Assembly (NCBI GenBank): GCA_012064415.1
Contig: SSNU01000146.1
Location: forward strand, 8,268 to 72,267
Direction of reading: 5' to 3'
From: Gyrodactylus bullatarudis
Taxonomy: Eukaryota; Platyhelminthes; Monogenea; Gyrodactylidea; Gyrodactylidae
DNA: 64,000 nt
A program made the position numbers and the translations under genes. Below, piece after piece: positions 50,601 through 54,419 of the stretch (positions within the stretch are counted from its first letter, which is position 1; the number at the start of each line of letters is the position of its first letter). The notes under the pieces were generated by a model, which did not search any database, was not told the DNA's origin, and saw only the letters and a program-made list of their open reading frames with translations.

Positions 50601-52304
50601 GATAGGTTCATCAAAGGGAAACAATTAGCAAAGATTGAGAAAATTCTCAAGCCCAAATCCCTACCCCACCAAAATTTAGCTCAACTCAAACCATAAGTTT
50701 AAATCGAGATGAAAACCAAGAGAAGTTGGCTGTAGGATTATCACTATACACAAGTGCAGAGTTCAGTCACAGCAACTAGCATAGAGTTGGCAAAATGTGA
50801 AAAACCTGAGAAGTCAACAGTAATTGATAATCAAATTATGAGCCAACCCGCTATTAGCACAGGAGTAGATAACCCGTCAATTAAGCGGAAACGTAAGAGA
50901 AATAGTGGTCAGTTGCTAATCGATGGATTCTTGAAAGGCCCTTATCTAATGAAGAGACAAAAGTAATGAGTCCATAGATACAGGAAGACCTGTGCTCCCA
51001 TCCACCCCTAAGGGATTTCTTGAACCAATGGAAGAGCAGAAATATTGCATTGTAAAAGTATATAATTCAAGCCCGGGATTAAGTCTGAAGAGACCCGGCG
51101 AAATAAAACGTTTATCACTTATTATTCGCTTGTTTTCTAATCTTCCTTATGAATCTAAATCACAACTGTAATATATTAGATAAAGTTCGACAATATTACC
51201 GTTCTAATATCTAGTTATCTTTTTCTCATCTTGATTCCCTTTCGCCATGTTCCTTTTCTTGGTCTGGATCTGGTTGAAAGGAATTTCTCTCTATTCTCTT
51301 ATATCATGAAATAATTCTTAGAGTTTTTCTGGGGATTTTATGTCAGACCTTTCCATTAGTTTTTTCTTGTACATTGAGCTTGTCTGATCTCTTTTAAATG
51401 ATATGTATAGTCTTCCTCGCTTCTCCTATTCGTTTGATTTGCTTTTTCGTTCCTCTTTTATGGGCCCTATGGACAGTTTATATTTTAATTTTATATACGA
51501 AGGTGTCTGATGTTTGACTGAGATAAATGTTCAGAGAAATTGGGCTACCGATGTCATAAGTGAATTTGAAAAAAAGAAGTAGTCAGATTATTTCACAAAT
51601 GAAGAACTCTATTTCGGACATACTCATCAGTGTCATATATGCCATATAAATACTCGTTTTACAAGAAAGAATAGGATGTGACGAATTTGGGCACAAAGCT
51701 GGCATCTTCTCATTTCAAATTCATCTTTGATGTTTACTTTTGAGAATTGGTTTAAGTAATTCGGCTATTCCGCTATTTCATGTGTTGCTGATCCGATACT
51801 GTTCTGAGTTTTATGGTTTTTGGATTATCGTTTTATTATTCGTTTGCTTTGATTTGTAGCTTTAGTGTAGCTTGCGAAGTATACTTTATTCACCAGGTTA
51901 GTTTTACAGACTTTTCTAAAAAGCCAGTTTCCGATTATGTCTTTGATATTTTGGGAGTTAGTTGCTTTTTTTGAAAAGTTCCAGATCCATTGGTCAACTA
52001 CCGAGTTAGCAACTTTTGTTGATTGTCCACATTTCTCCGGTTTTCACTTTTAAAATTACCATTAATAAAGTGGAAAATAAGAGATTACTTAAATTTAAAT
52101 TTATGATTAAATAACCAATGAATAATAGTGCTAACAATATTAGGAAAAAGTGTTACAAATTACTGGATTCCTTATTAAATTCGACGACAAAATTGCATAA
52201 ATACATTTCTTTTTTCAGATCCGTTAACTATTAAAGAATATAAGATGATGGCGATGACTGAGGACAAAGCAAACTATATAATGCTTTTCAATCCAAAAGC
52301 TTAA
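19110..52304 (+). CDS. Gene 2: modular microexon gene with eight D-A-B-C units
   Basis: Inferred exon chain: 19110-19223, 20507-20524, 20551-20592, 20623-20637, 22999-23187, then eight units (listed separately) to the TAA at 52302-52304. Every joined exon keeps one frame, with phases repeating 1,2,1,1; one D exon (unit 7) was not found. The 5' block is strongly basic (TRRRKNKSKK; RIYMKNRQRRKMKARKK) and precedes the repeat units, as a juxtamembrane region would, but no transmembrane exon or signal peptide is proven. An open stretch directly upstream (ATG 19016, then VYVGISYFVGILLN) is hydrophobic and could be its membrane segment. Function unknown. Large introns hold transposons; the smallest are 27-31 nt. 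The 5' end is unresolved. Confidence 0.65.
20325..20350. repeat. Perfect 26-bp palindrome
   Basis: The half-site TTACACTTTCAAC is followed by its exact inverse. Two further TTACACTTT/CACACTTTCA copies follow within 50 bp. It could be a protein binding site cluster or part of an unrecognised repeat. Confidence 0.4.
20802..20900 (-). ncRNA. Solo PLE terminal repeat with degenerate hammerhead
   Basis: The minus strand carries a CCAAT box (GGGCCAATGG) at about 20888, an A/T-rich TATA-like region, then GGGUAGAGU, a core reading CUGGAGA (20827-20833; A6 changed to G) and loop II ACCCGA, followed by GAAAUAC. It matches the cassettes at 37436-37484 and 51071-51121. No PLE coding sequence is attached. 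The A6 change should impair cleavage. Confidence 0.55.
20909..21652. mobile_element. Non-autonomous hAT element (MITE), 744 bp
   Basis: Termini TAGGGCCTCAAA and TTTGAGGCCCTA are perfect inverted repeats, flanked by a perfect 8-bp target duplication GTGATCAT (20901-20908 and 21653-21660). No transposase is present; the interior has CCAAT-like motifs and short inverted segments (GGGTTCGGAACCC, GGGTTCAGAACCC). It is inserted in gene 2 intron DNA at the edge of a solo PLE terminal repeat. Confidence 0.88.
22030..22090 (-). ncRNA. Type I hammerhead ribozyme, CCGGU subfamily
   Basis: Minus strand CUGAUGA (22070-22076), closing G-U, loop II AACCGG, GAAA, helix III AUAA/UUAU with a long loop, then C and ACUC pairing with GAGU. 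The CCGGU upstream complements ACCGG. A TATA-like CTATATAAAT and a CCAAT box (CCCAATCAG) lie upstream. Same arrangement as 8023-8084. Confidence 0.75.
22190..22880 (-). pseudogene. PLE remnant: C-terminal tail and a short RT piece
   Basis: Minus strand 22600-22200 encodes low-complexity tail sequence like other PLE C-termini here (STEADNPISSQSAV, STEVDNQIDTQPVI). 22880-22740 encodes part of the RT (DGVAM-like, SISNFE region) equivalent to the VDGVAMGSP block. The intervening RT end, linker and endonuclease are deleted. It is followed on the minus strand by the hammerhead at 22030-22090. Confidence 0.6.
22999..23784 (+). CDS. Gene 2 second basic exon and unit 1
   Basis: 22999-23187 (189 nt, phase 1-1) encodes RIYMKNRQRRKMKARKK followed by a Q/Y/P/S-rich stretch. 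D is 23266-23287 (22 nt), A 23326-23459 (IRKSNNVAELKN, ending VDIIEIPINSATT), B 23491-23517 (27 nt, SELENLIM), C 23677-23784 (YKDVEICITENSCKIYLSPI). The A exon is taken from an AAG acceptor because the upstream TAG would put a stop in frame. Intron lengths are 38 nt (D-A) and 31 nt (A-B). Gene 3 has the homologous basic exon at 55884-56153. Confidence 0.68.
23823..24791 (+). CDS. Gene 2 unit 2
   Basis: D 23823-23832 (10 nt, DLNK), A 24417-24556 (WRKEIGKLELDVDSQL...NADFIEIPLTNEIT), B 24587-24616 (30 nt, YEKFKTEIGK), C 24681-24791 (DEDHKKLGGKIVED...LLLFLSPKIKDTSFG). The A-B intron is only 30 nt with an AAG acceptor. The unit is very similar to gene 3 unit 2 (DAYTEYQNDKNN block shared), evidence that duplication of whole units or genes was recent. 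Confidence 0.72.
24830..27783 (+). CDS. Gene 2 unit 3
   Basis: D 24830-24839 (DPNK), A 27304-27419 (IRQKKNHQALPVEKI...NQDFIELPYTKETK), B 27447-27476 (IEDFKLALEK), C 27670-27783 (ESEDYQKIGIYNDEQKKKL then VIFGIKDK). The A-B intron is 27 nt and begins GC rather than GT. The 2.5-kb D-A intron contains a decayed PLE. Confidence 0.7.
25400..26090 (+). pseudogene. PLE reverse transcriptase remnant
   Basis: Aligns along the plus strand with the RT region of the PLE at 48528-51121: VHKDIPELPYRPILDMSSSP-like sequence at 25625-25690, DVSLL at 25820 and DGVAMSSPIGPLLADI-like sequence at 25975-26020. Many stops and small deletions. It lies in the D-A intron of gene 2 unit 3. Confidence 0.65.
26190..26420 (-). 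pseudogene. Possible piggyBac-like cysteine-rich C-terminus
   Basis: Minus strand reads SKRTRKGCFVCEKNMSYCV then ACVQKEWFK. The spacing of C-x2-C and C-x2-C with preceding basic residues resembles the C-terminal zinc-binding domain of piggyBac transposases. It is short and isolated, so other zinc-finger origins are possible. Confidence 0.3.
26900..27290. other. Intron DNA, no feature seen
   Basis: AT-rich intron sequence of gene 2 between the decayed PLE/26.7-kb repeat copy and the unit 3 A exon. 26688-26740 matches the end of the repeat flanking the SINE at 63160 and 63529 (CACTGTAATTTCC, TGTGCTTATTTACAAAAAA). Confidence 0.4.
27827..40593 (+). CDS. Gene 2 unit 4, split by a 12-kb intron
   Basis: D 27827-27836 (DLNK), A 39858-39997 (WRKKNALKVLAVDQAL...SADFLEIDIEPEMP), B 40082-40111 (YEHLKKKLEK), C 40477-40593 (DLLTEESYDNIGIQKLND, then IVLFAIPKKG and EIIG). 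The D-A intron is about 12 kb because a Tigger element, a Gypsy-like element and PLE copies have inserted. D (10 nt) is isolated at the 5' side of this intron, so its inclusion depends on accurate recognition of a very small exon. Confidence 0.68.
28260..29562 (-). pseudogene. Tigger transposase (psq HTH, CENPB HTH, DDE)
   Basis: Order on the minus strand: a helix-turn-helix (LHEDGFSIQQLSQVLLKSKK, 29562-29338), a CENPB-type HTH (IAFRVADSLELIGYKASYN, about 29310-29200), and the DDE domain with NLDEAALFIYVV (first D), IILFMDNASSHK (second D) and the C-terminal part 28583-28260. Frames change at about 29330 and 29040, and around 28690-28590, so it is decayed or contains small introns. The catalytic D residues in the two visible motifs are present. 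Confidence 0.75.
29573..30296 (-). other. Tigger interior between the two HTH frames
   Basis: Holds a 106-codon minus frame (29573-29893) that I do not recognise and sequence with many stops. No function can be assigned. Confidence 0.3.
30297..30698 (-). CDS. Second HTH protein inside the Tigger element
   Basis: A 133-codon minus-strand frame with a psq-like HTH (DRHSIRHLAKLYKVSVPTIQ) followed by a CENPB-like region (ALNLKNFKASDDYLRRISKE). It repeats the N-terminal architecture of the transposase at 28260-29562 but lacks the DDE part. Either an accessory DNA-binding protein of the element or the left-over start of another nested Tigger copy. Confidence 0.55.
   Translation of the reverse strand: MTRCLLIHTMTKLTDEQNKEILFLQDRHSIRHLAKLYKVSVPTIQRILKDEHRDDKISVYNRLKKNVNRELDLLQNQGEIVDRTRLKSIVIDAALALNLKNFKASDDYLRRISKEENLSQRNVSCKFSSLHRL
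31998..32582 (+). CDS. gag: Gypsy-like gag
   Basis: A 194-codon frame ending at 32582. The first 37 codons lie inside the LTR-derived repeat; an internal ATG at 32108 overlaps the LTR/PBS junction and could be the real start. The middle has YSELVQFFIGFDSYLEAEEV and KKARAIFLASLDPESL, a typical capsid-like helical region. It is followed by a stop and a new frame with the nucleocapsid, so gag is interrupted once relative to an intact element. Confidence 0.7.
   Translation: MNINNRVMSQNRSRLDRHTVQHTEPYKVTGTAPARQIMATRSLPKTYSELVQFFIGFDSYLEAEEVDKKKARAIFLASLDPESLSVVSDIVDDLDKPNTTYQTIKNELLDHYIRGSDNIRNLIDLMTQRNPYMEPTELMRKTKRLVRECDFNLNDVTVAAAVISLSAEELNELRLACKITKDNVIDKLEVIRDK
32586..32993 (+). pseudogene. 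Gypsy-like nucleocapsid and protease
   Basis: Two CCHC-like knuckles (CFACGSSRHLLVDC and CSICDRFGHTKENC) are followed by an aspartic protease start: KFLIDTGSQVTVVPL, where DTG is the catalytic triplet. The frame ends early at 32993 and the protease continues in another frame, so a frameshift separates it from RT. Confidence 0.75.
33086..33559 (+). pseudogene. Gypsy-like reverse transcriptase, N-terminal part
   Basis: Contains fingers/palm motifs: LMSKGMILKVDEPLLAAPIV, RICGDYSLTINRLL and VYTVLDLTDAYLQIPLD, the last holding the first catalytic aspartate. It stops just after this motif; the YxDD motif and RNase H are absent, showing an internal deletion before the integrase. Confidence 0.8.
33638..34696 (+). 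CDS. Gypsy-like integrase
   Basis: 352 codons. The N-terminal HHCC zinc domain is seen as LHEGHDGIVKIKQLARTAVW then CETC. The catalytic core follows, with LHADVAHLG (first D), YPKNLVTDNGRNF (second D) and HHESNRPAEAAVRI (E in the ESN context, where ExNGxAER is usual). A basic C-terminus follows. The frame is open throughout and could be translated, though its fusion partners upstream are deleted. Confidence 0.8.
   Translation: MAKEISREVKDVGLEKVKRYIKKGWPRTVEEGLRRFKAVKDELAIHQGILYRGARVVVPTELRKEVLRKLHEGHDGIVKIKQLARTAVWWPLIDQDIDTFSQNCETCIKKSRVCHEKDLISWPETKGPLERLHADVAHLGSKLILVIVDAYSNWIYAEELANLSAEEMKKKLMKFAALYGYPKNLVTDNGRNFVSREVSDMLQSQGTRLINSPAGHHESNRPAEAAVRIVKEFLDKSQKTLLQFMAHYNHRPTTKGHVPVRLFIGEHVSSGWNGLRDGSTQLEAWVRKEGKEPQKKHVRPHTESTVKDSEGRTVHKSDVYLARQDADMLAEPPEMELKPKRRCKAPKRLFEE
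34950..35245. other. Intron DNA flanking the Gypsy-like element
   Basis: The minus strand has a short start reading MAKKDLTSDIRE that weakly resembles the beginning of Tc1-type transposases. Nothing else stands out. Confidence 0.25.
35246..35283 (-). ncRNA. 3' half of a CCGGU-family hammerhead
   Basis: The minus strand reads GCTTTATTACTCATTATTC then ACTCGTCTTCC, identical to the helix III and post-cleavage part of the ribozyme at 22030-22090, but the CUGAUGA core and GAAA are missing. It starts within helix III, so it is a truncated copy rather than a precise cleavage product. Confidence 0.5.
35951..36249. repeat. Interspersed 300-bp repeat, copy 1
   Basis: Almost identical to 40681-41000, with a diverged copy near 10130-10290. 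It carries GTGTGTGTGTGACCCACTC and GTTTGTATTCACACCTATGTATGTACA. The copy at 40681 lies directly 3' (minus strand) of a PLE tail, so this is probably PLE terminal-repeat DNA of a subfamily without a recognisable hammerhead. Confidence 0.6.
36979..37380. repeat. Inverted repeat with 100-bp arms
   Basis: 36979-37078 and 37281-37380 are inverted copies (one arm holds AGCTCGCTAGAGCTC, the other GAGCTCTAGCGAGCT). The spacer contains the first copy of the 173-bp direct repeat. The second arm directly abuts the 3' end of the PLE inserted at 37386-39040. Confidence 0.75.
37083..37255. repeat. 173-bp direct repeat, copy 1 of 2
   Basis: Repeated at 39048-39221 in the same orientation with one length difference in an A/T run. 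The two copies flank the inverted arm plus the PLE, so they look like a very long target duplication or a tandem pLTR-like repeat of the PLE. Confidence 0.75.
37436..37484 (-). ncRNA. Type I hammerhead ribozyme, CCGGG subfamily
   Basis: Minus strand: helix I GAGU/ACUC, core CUGAAGA (37465-37471), closing G-C, loop II ACCCGG, GAAA, helix III AUA/UAU, cleavage expected after AUC. CCGGG just upstream pairs with CCCGG of loop II. All core positions fit the consensus. Confidence 0.78.
37604..39031 (-). CDS. PLE reverse transcriptase (C-terminal part) plus GIY-YIG endonuclease
   Basis: 475 open codons. RT palm: YYKQVDGVAMGSPVGPLLAD and RLYLRYLDDTFLVV, where YLDD carries the catalytic aspartates. 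The linker has TTTPTQFLPFHSFSP and DGYPENFIEK. The GIY-YIG domain starts GVIYHFKCSCGSSYVGQTTR, with downstream HLEATGHSADASNFKILYQ and the CAESHFITKLKPNLCVHK end (E of the domain). A low-complexity S/T/E-rich region follows, then a basic tail (SGQLQIDNFLKRQK, stop). The fingers and N-terminal region are missing through 5' truncation, so it cannot work as an RT, but the endonuclease half looks complete. The start codon is not a natural start. Confidence 0.88.
   Translation of the reverse strand: MTVVNIDFKFGGLYYKQVDGVAMGSPVGPLLADMFLASLEREPMQQMISSSRLYLRYLDDTFLVVERDADVGGMSQMLNMIHPNVNFTNEIEIEGKLSFLDLEISRDGPRAITRIHRKTTTPTQFLPFHSFSPIETKKSVVSNAFLSIDRLVSAEFVQEERKKLKDLLKRDGYPENFIEKHSHPKDKPKEEDDNDQPLYLVLPFKGDASKAILNNKLSNITKRTFPGRKLKLIQRTSKLINGRNKDQIPKLKKKGVIYHFKCSCGSSYVGQTTRSLGERVKEHLRPKHNSAVQHHLEATGHSADASNFKILYQVNPTESSKTRQANLSCAESHFITKLKPNLCVHKELANKLGFKGRDVHIKSKQIAKIGRILSLDVGTPTQCSTQIETEKETEINETLAKADNLLSQIQCTAPATITELAKCETSEKSTIVDNQITSQPVISDKRERKNCSTTKRKRKRYSGQLQIDNFLKRQK
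39048..39221. repeat. Direct repeat, copy 2
   Basis: Second copy of the 173-bp repeat at 37083-37255, lying immediately at the truncated 5' end of the PLE. Confidence 0.75.
39479..39710 (-). pseudogene. PLE linker/GIY-YIG scrap
   Basis: The minus strand reads ILKKLMMTDEHPEAFIDKKF (compare LKSLLMRDGYPESFIDKH of the 50-kb PLE), then WSAVQKYLEATNQTAD (compare SAVQHHLEATGHSADA). The part between, including the GIY-YIG core, is deleted. Confidence 0.6.
40636..42988 (+). CDS. Gene 2 unit 5
   Basis: D 40636-40645 (DKNE), A 42637-42776 (WRNENQKNKLDIDETK...EGDFFEVPFKNDFK), B 42814-42843 (YSSFKKKLDK), C 42875-42988 (DYTQLGTVYDETKNSIVIF then CMPK). The B-C intron is 31 nt with an AAG acceptor. The D-A intron carries an interspersed repeat, a PLE tail and a decayed hammerhead. 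Confidence 0.7.
40681..41200 (-). pseudogene. PLE tail fragment plus interspersed repeat copy 2
   Basis: Minus strand 41200-41040 encodes a PLE C-terminal tail (EADNQI, GQQKIDKFMKRQK-like). The following 40681-41000 is the 300-bp repeat also at 35951-36249. This links that repeat to a PLE 3' end. Confidence 0.5.
41201..41600 (+). repeat. Interspersed repeat with promoter-like end, copy 2
   Basis: Matches 12045-12440: GAAGCTTGAAAATTTTC, then TCTGACTGACTGCTG, GATTGGCCGACAATACTCGA, TATATAAGT and CACTTTACAGAGCTTTTA. CCAAT boxes and a TATA-like element are conserved. Confidence 0.6.
41640..42395. other. Intron DNA, no feature seen
   Basis: AT-rich gene 2 intron sequence without an open frame or matched repeat. 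Confidence 0.35.
42401..42443 (+). ncRNA. Degenerate hammerhead relic
   Basis: UAUCACAAUGAUGA, then a UGUCCCGAAAU string and the palindrome AAAGGCCUU align with the ribozyme at 18751-18798. C3 of the core is changed to A and helix I no longer pairs fully, so it should be inactive. Confidence 0.55.
43030..43626 (+). CDS. Gene 2 unit 6
   Basis: D 43030-43039 (DPD plus GA of the next codon), A 43157-43284 (HRTAKNYKSFEIDDE...KANYVEIPFDNSTS), B 43373-43402 (YEKVIKILED), C 43516-43626 (DFKSTSVQKVSDDKLVILF then MPK). The most compact unit, about 600 bp in all, showing what a unit looks like without insertions. Confidence 0.72.
43640..44000. other. Intron DNA with imperfect repeat
   Basis: 43815-43960 contains two related segments (ATGGAAAATCATTGAATGG and ATGGGAAATCAGGGAATGG contexts). 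No D exon for unit 7 could be identified in this stretch; TTTTAG/ATAATGCTTT at about 43681 resembles one but has no GT donor. Confidence 0.35.
44060..44410 (-). pseudogene. PLE GIY-YIG C-terminal fragment
   Basis: Minus strand: NHLKETGHVADESNFKILYQ, SAEGHYITKWKPDLCV, a stop, then LASKLGFKGRMVHIKSKQL. This matches the second half of the endonuclease and following segment of the 37.6-39.0 kb PLE, ending in a shortened tail. At least one in-frame stop. Confidence 0.75.
44430..44830 (+). pseudogene. hAT (CGGBP1-like) transposase fragment
   Basis: Two frames: about 44436-44560 (YRAKLEIFYCSAPEDL) and 44560-44826 (WSREFARAFLGVNIPLHKL, then NVINVLVGTIADP). The second aligns with the hAT at 1881-2460 (LHELRNPYVKRLFKKLNV, NIVNIMVGRLQDP) with the SIDES block deleted. 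No terminal repeats were found. Confidence 0.6.
45130..45450 (-). pseudogene. Tigger/jerky-type transposase C-terminal fragment
   Basis: Minus strand: GVVRAYNRNLDMKRRTN, a stop, then FLKTFNLADTIDIANHVWKN and RSEKNPQMLEKYRYN. The GVIxxxKxxYR...LxDAIxxIxxAW pattern is that of the end of Tigger-type DDE transposases. It differs from both full Tigger copies. Confidence 0.55.
45843..46249 (+). CDS. Gene 2 unit 7 (A, B, C)
   Basis: A 45843-45976 (RRRQKKTAEYGDSNE...QADYIKLDYKENTK), B 46009-46038 (FSSVENSLKD), C 46139-46249 (EPNYGNIALAPSTDKKHIYI then FLLPK). The A-B intron is 32 nt and its acceptor is AAG. The D exon expected upstream was not found within 2.2 kb; without it the frame from unit 6 would not be kept. 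Confidence 0.68.
46285..52304 (+). CDS. Gene 2 unit 8 and stop codon
   Basis: D 46285-46294 (DLK plus GA), A 47006-47136 (KREKNGADPIERNPS...DADILMVEKNKIKK), B 47245-47274 (FEDLKKFLEN), terminal C 52219-52304 (PLTIKEYKMMAMTEDKANY then IMLFNPKA, stop). As in gene 1, the last C exon ends just after the PK motif instead of continuing to the IG end. The B-C intron (4.9 kb) holds a nearly full-length PLE. Confidence 0.7.
48528..50966 (+). pseudogene. PLE RT and GIY-YIG coding region, broken
   Basis: Pieces: 48528-48920 N-terminal region; 48963-50003 RT with GTGISLVRRTDYI, LYLLPKVHKNPELSYRPIL (fingers), MVSFDVSSLFTNVPL (first catalytic D), YKQIDGVAMGSPIGRLIADI and YIRYLDDTFIVV (catalytic YLDD); 50009-50233 linker; then GIY-YIG from about 50300 (VIYLFTCSCGSKYVGQT, shifted frame, 50331-50696); 50754-50966 tail (SGQLLIDGFLK). 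RT motifs are complete, but the stop at 48920 and a deletion between RT and linker mean no single protein is made. Confidence 0.85.
51071..51121 (+). ncRNA. Type I hammerhead ribozyme, CCGGG subfamily, best preserved
   Basis: Helix I UAAGU/ACUUA (51080-51084 with 51117-51121), core CUGAAGA (51085-51091), closing G-C, loop II ACCCGG, GAAA (51100-51103), helix III AUAAA/UUUAU with loop ACG, cleavage expected after C51116. CCGGG at 51073-51077 complements CCCGG in loop II. Every conserved core base is present. Confidence 0.82.
51593..51643 (-). ncRNA. Type I hammerhead ribozyme, GGCAU subfamily
   Basis: Minus strand CUGAUGA (51624-51630), closing G-C, loop II UAUGUC, GAAA, and helix I ACA/UGU only three pairs. 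Upstream GGCAUA pairs with UAUGUC using one G-U wobble. No PLE coding sequence is adjacent, so this is a solo terminal repeat. 51690-51740 resembles the DNA next to the hammerhead at 6774-6821. Confidence 0.65.
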
Positions 52305-52400
52305 TTATGAATAAAAATAAAAACTTTATTATGCATTTATTGTTTTAATTAATAATTAAAATTTAATAATCAAAAAATTTATAATAAAGCATCTATTTCA
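52305..52400 (+). terminator. Gene 2 3' UTR with two poly(A) signals
   Basis: AATAAA occurs at 52310-52315 and 52316-52321, within 20 bp of the stop, followed by T/A-rich DNA. The likely end of the gene 2 transcript. Confidence 0.55.
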
Positions 52401-53347
52401 ATGAAAAAATCCAGCTTACATCGCCAAAAAGAATATTTTAACGTCCTTATGGATTCTAAACTTGTTATTAGCCGACTGAAAATACTACCACTGACCGGAG
52501 TTTAGATAAATTATTTTAATTTTAAATGTTTTAAAAGATTTCACTATTACATTTCTAAAAGTGCTTAATTAGAGTTGTCTCTTAGTCATAATGTATAGGT
52601 CTAGAACACAAGGTTAACAAAGCTTTTTCTATACAGAGAGTTCAAGATTCAATTTTTTTGCATTTTCATTGATTTATGTTAGGGCTACTGATACTAAATC
52701 TCCTTGTTTTTTAAAGGCTGGTTTCGCGTAAAATGTTGAGCCTTTGATATGAGCAGTAATAATTTTATTTAGAAAAATCTCAGAGCTAGTTTGTGATACA
52801 GATAAAAGTAGAAAGATAAGATCAATCGATTTGTACCTGTAACTAAATTGAAATTCATTTTTATAATATACCTACTCACAAGTTATATAACTATGAAATA
52901 ATTTATTTTGAGAGTAGAATAGCACGTGATGAAAAATGACCGGTAAATTAGAATACTGACTGTTGTTCTATGATTCACTCATTCCCGACATTAACTGTTG
53001 TATAAACACTCTTCTTTGTCATAAATTCCATCAATAGAAGTCGAATTTTTTGATGCCGATACTCATCCCATACATCCCATAATCACTGATGAAATATACC
53101 AGATCGAAATTCAAAATATTTATTAACAAAAGATCAAATTAGAATTGTTTTTACTATCAGTTTTTGTCACATTGAAAACTTCACATCTAACACTAACAAT
53201 TCTCCTCTTAAGAATTTACGGATTAGAGAATATATTCGAAATGATAAAAGTCCTACCCGTAATCATATCAAACTGCCACAACAAAAGAACACTAGAGAAA
53301 CCTTAATAACAATATCTTGAACTAACTCTCGTTTTCAAAATAAAATA
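52401..53347. other. Intergenic DNA between genes 2 and 3, no feature seen
   Basis: AT-rich with no open frame or repeat matched elsewhere in the window. Confidence 0.35.
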
Positions 53348-53664
53348 ATAAGTGAAAAAGGATGCCGAAAGTGTGAGGAATAAGAGCTTTATTTCAGGCG
53401 TATTCATCCGCCTCTTACATGCCAGATATATAGTACAAACAACAAAGAAAATTAAAAATTGATCTGATTGGCTCTCTTTAGGTGTTTGGGGGCGGGGAGA
53501 TAATATACAGATAACCCCGCCCCCAAACACCTAAAGAGAGCCAATCAGATCAATTTTTAATTTTCTTTGTTGTTTGTACTATATATCTGGCATGTAAGAG
53601 GCGGATGAATACGCCTGAAATAAAGCTCTTATTCCTCACACATTCGGCATCCTTTTTCACTTAT
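53348..53664. repeat. Near-perfect hairpin, 150-bp arms, 17-nt spacer
   Basis: 53348-53497 and 53515-53664 are inverted copies with a single mismatch seen. Each arm carries, reading outward, a CCAAT box (GAGCCAATCAG), a TATA-like ACTATATATC and a hammerhead-like motif. It therefore looks like two PLE terminal repeats fused head to head. The spacer is AGATAATATACAGATAA. Confidence 0.88.
53590..53645 (+). ncRNA. Hammerhead-like motif with U4G core change (right arm)
   Basis: Helix I GAGG/CCUC, core CGGAUGA (53602-53608; U4 changed to G), closing pair A-U (a compensated G-C), loop II UACGCC, GAAA (53617-53620), helix III AUAA/UUAU. Apart from U4 it fits the fold. The left arm holds the same motif on the minus strand at about 53370-53422. 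Confidence 0.5.
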
Positions 53665-54124
53665 CATGCTCTCAATGTTTGCACAACTAACCAATAATAT
53701 TAGGAATCAGTTACAAAATAAAATAAGTACTATTGCTCAATCACACACGCAACAAGAACTCTAGAAAACACACATGCCCAAAATTCAATACTCACGTCCT
53801 TAAAATTCGCTCGAATTGAAAGATACTTGAAAGAAGAAATAAACACAGACTAGAACTTGATCAAATTCACACACAAAGAGGATCTGTTTAAAAATCACGT
53901 GAGACCGATCTCTATCAATATCTTAGCTACATTTTCATTTCATTTCTTTACTAAAGAGCTGAAAAAATTGATCCTACATCGATCTTAATAAGTTAAATTA
54001 TAACAAGATTCTATAAGCTTATCACAACAAAGGAATTTGCTCAAAGCTGCTTAAATATCTTGAAAACTACTTAATAAATAAAAATTGTGTAATGTAATGC
54101 TTAAAGGTCAACTTTAAGAAAAAT
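53665..54124. other. Intergenic DNA, no feature seen
   Basis: AT-rich, with short A runs; nothing recognisable. Confidence 0.35.
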
Positions 54125-54260
54125 AAGTTCAGGGTTTCTTCAAGGATCTAGGATAGCTCCCCCACTATTCAACATCATTTTTGCAGAGATACAATCTTCA
54201 CAGTTCAAAATCTTCAAATATGCTGATCTTCAAACCATCCTCTATTGTAAGCTCTATTTG
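54125..54260 (+). pseudogene. LINE reverse transcriptase scrap
   Basis: The plus strand reads GFLQGSRIAPPLFNIIFAEI then KIFKYADLQTILYC. These correspond to the xPQGSxLSPxLFNxxxxxI block and the YADD block of non-LTR RTs; the second aspartate is replaced by L, so it is inactive. Confidence 0.6.
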
Positions 54261-54419
54261 CCAAGGATTGCGCTATAACATTCCTGAGTTTGGCAACCTA
54301 AAAAAGCTGGTAATATTTAATAAATATAAAAAAATCTCAAATAATTTGAAACGAATCAGAAAAATCACACTTATAAAGGACTTTTTCGCCTTTCTCTTCA
54401 CTGTTGCTATTAACTGAAT

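Larger units (their letters stand above)
48528..51165 (+). mobile_element. Longest PLE copy, RT to GIY-YIG, with 3' hammerhead
   Basis: The plus strand carries the PLE protein in the order N-terminal domain, RT, linker, GIY-YIG and basic tail, then CCAAT (51025), TATATAAT (about 51059) and a hammerhead (51071-51121). The broken coding region has a stop near 48920, a deletion after 50000 and shifts near 50235 and 50360. Upstream 48200-48330 has CATCTGATTGG and GCGAATGCGAGTGTGC, related to 6860-6920, probably the 5' terminal repeat. Inserted in the last intron of gene 2. Confidence 0.82.
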
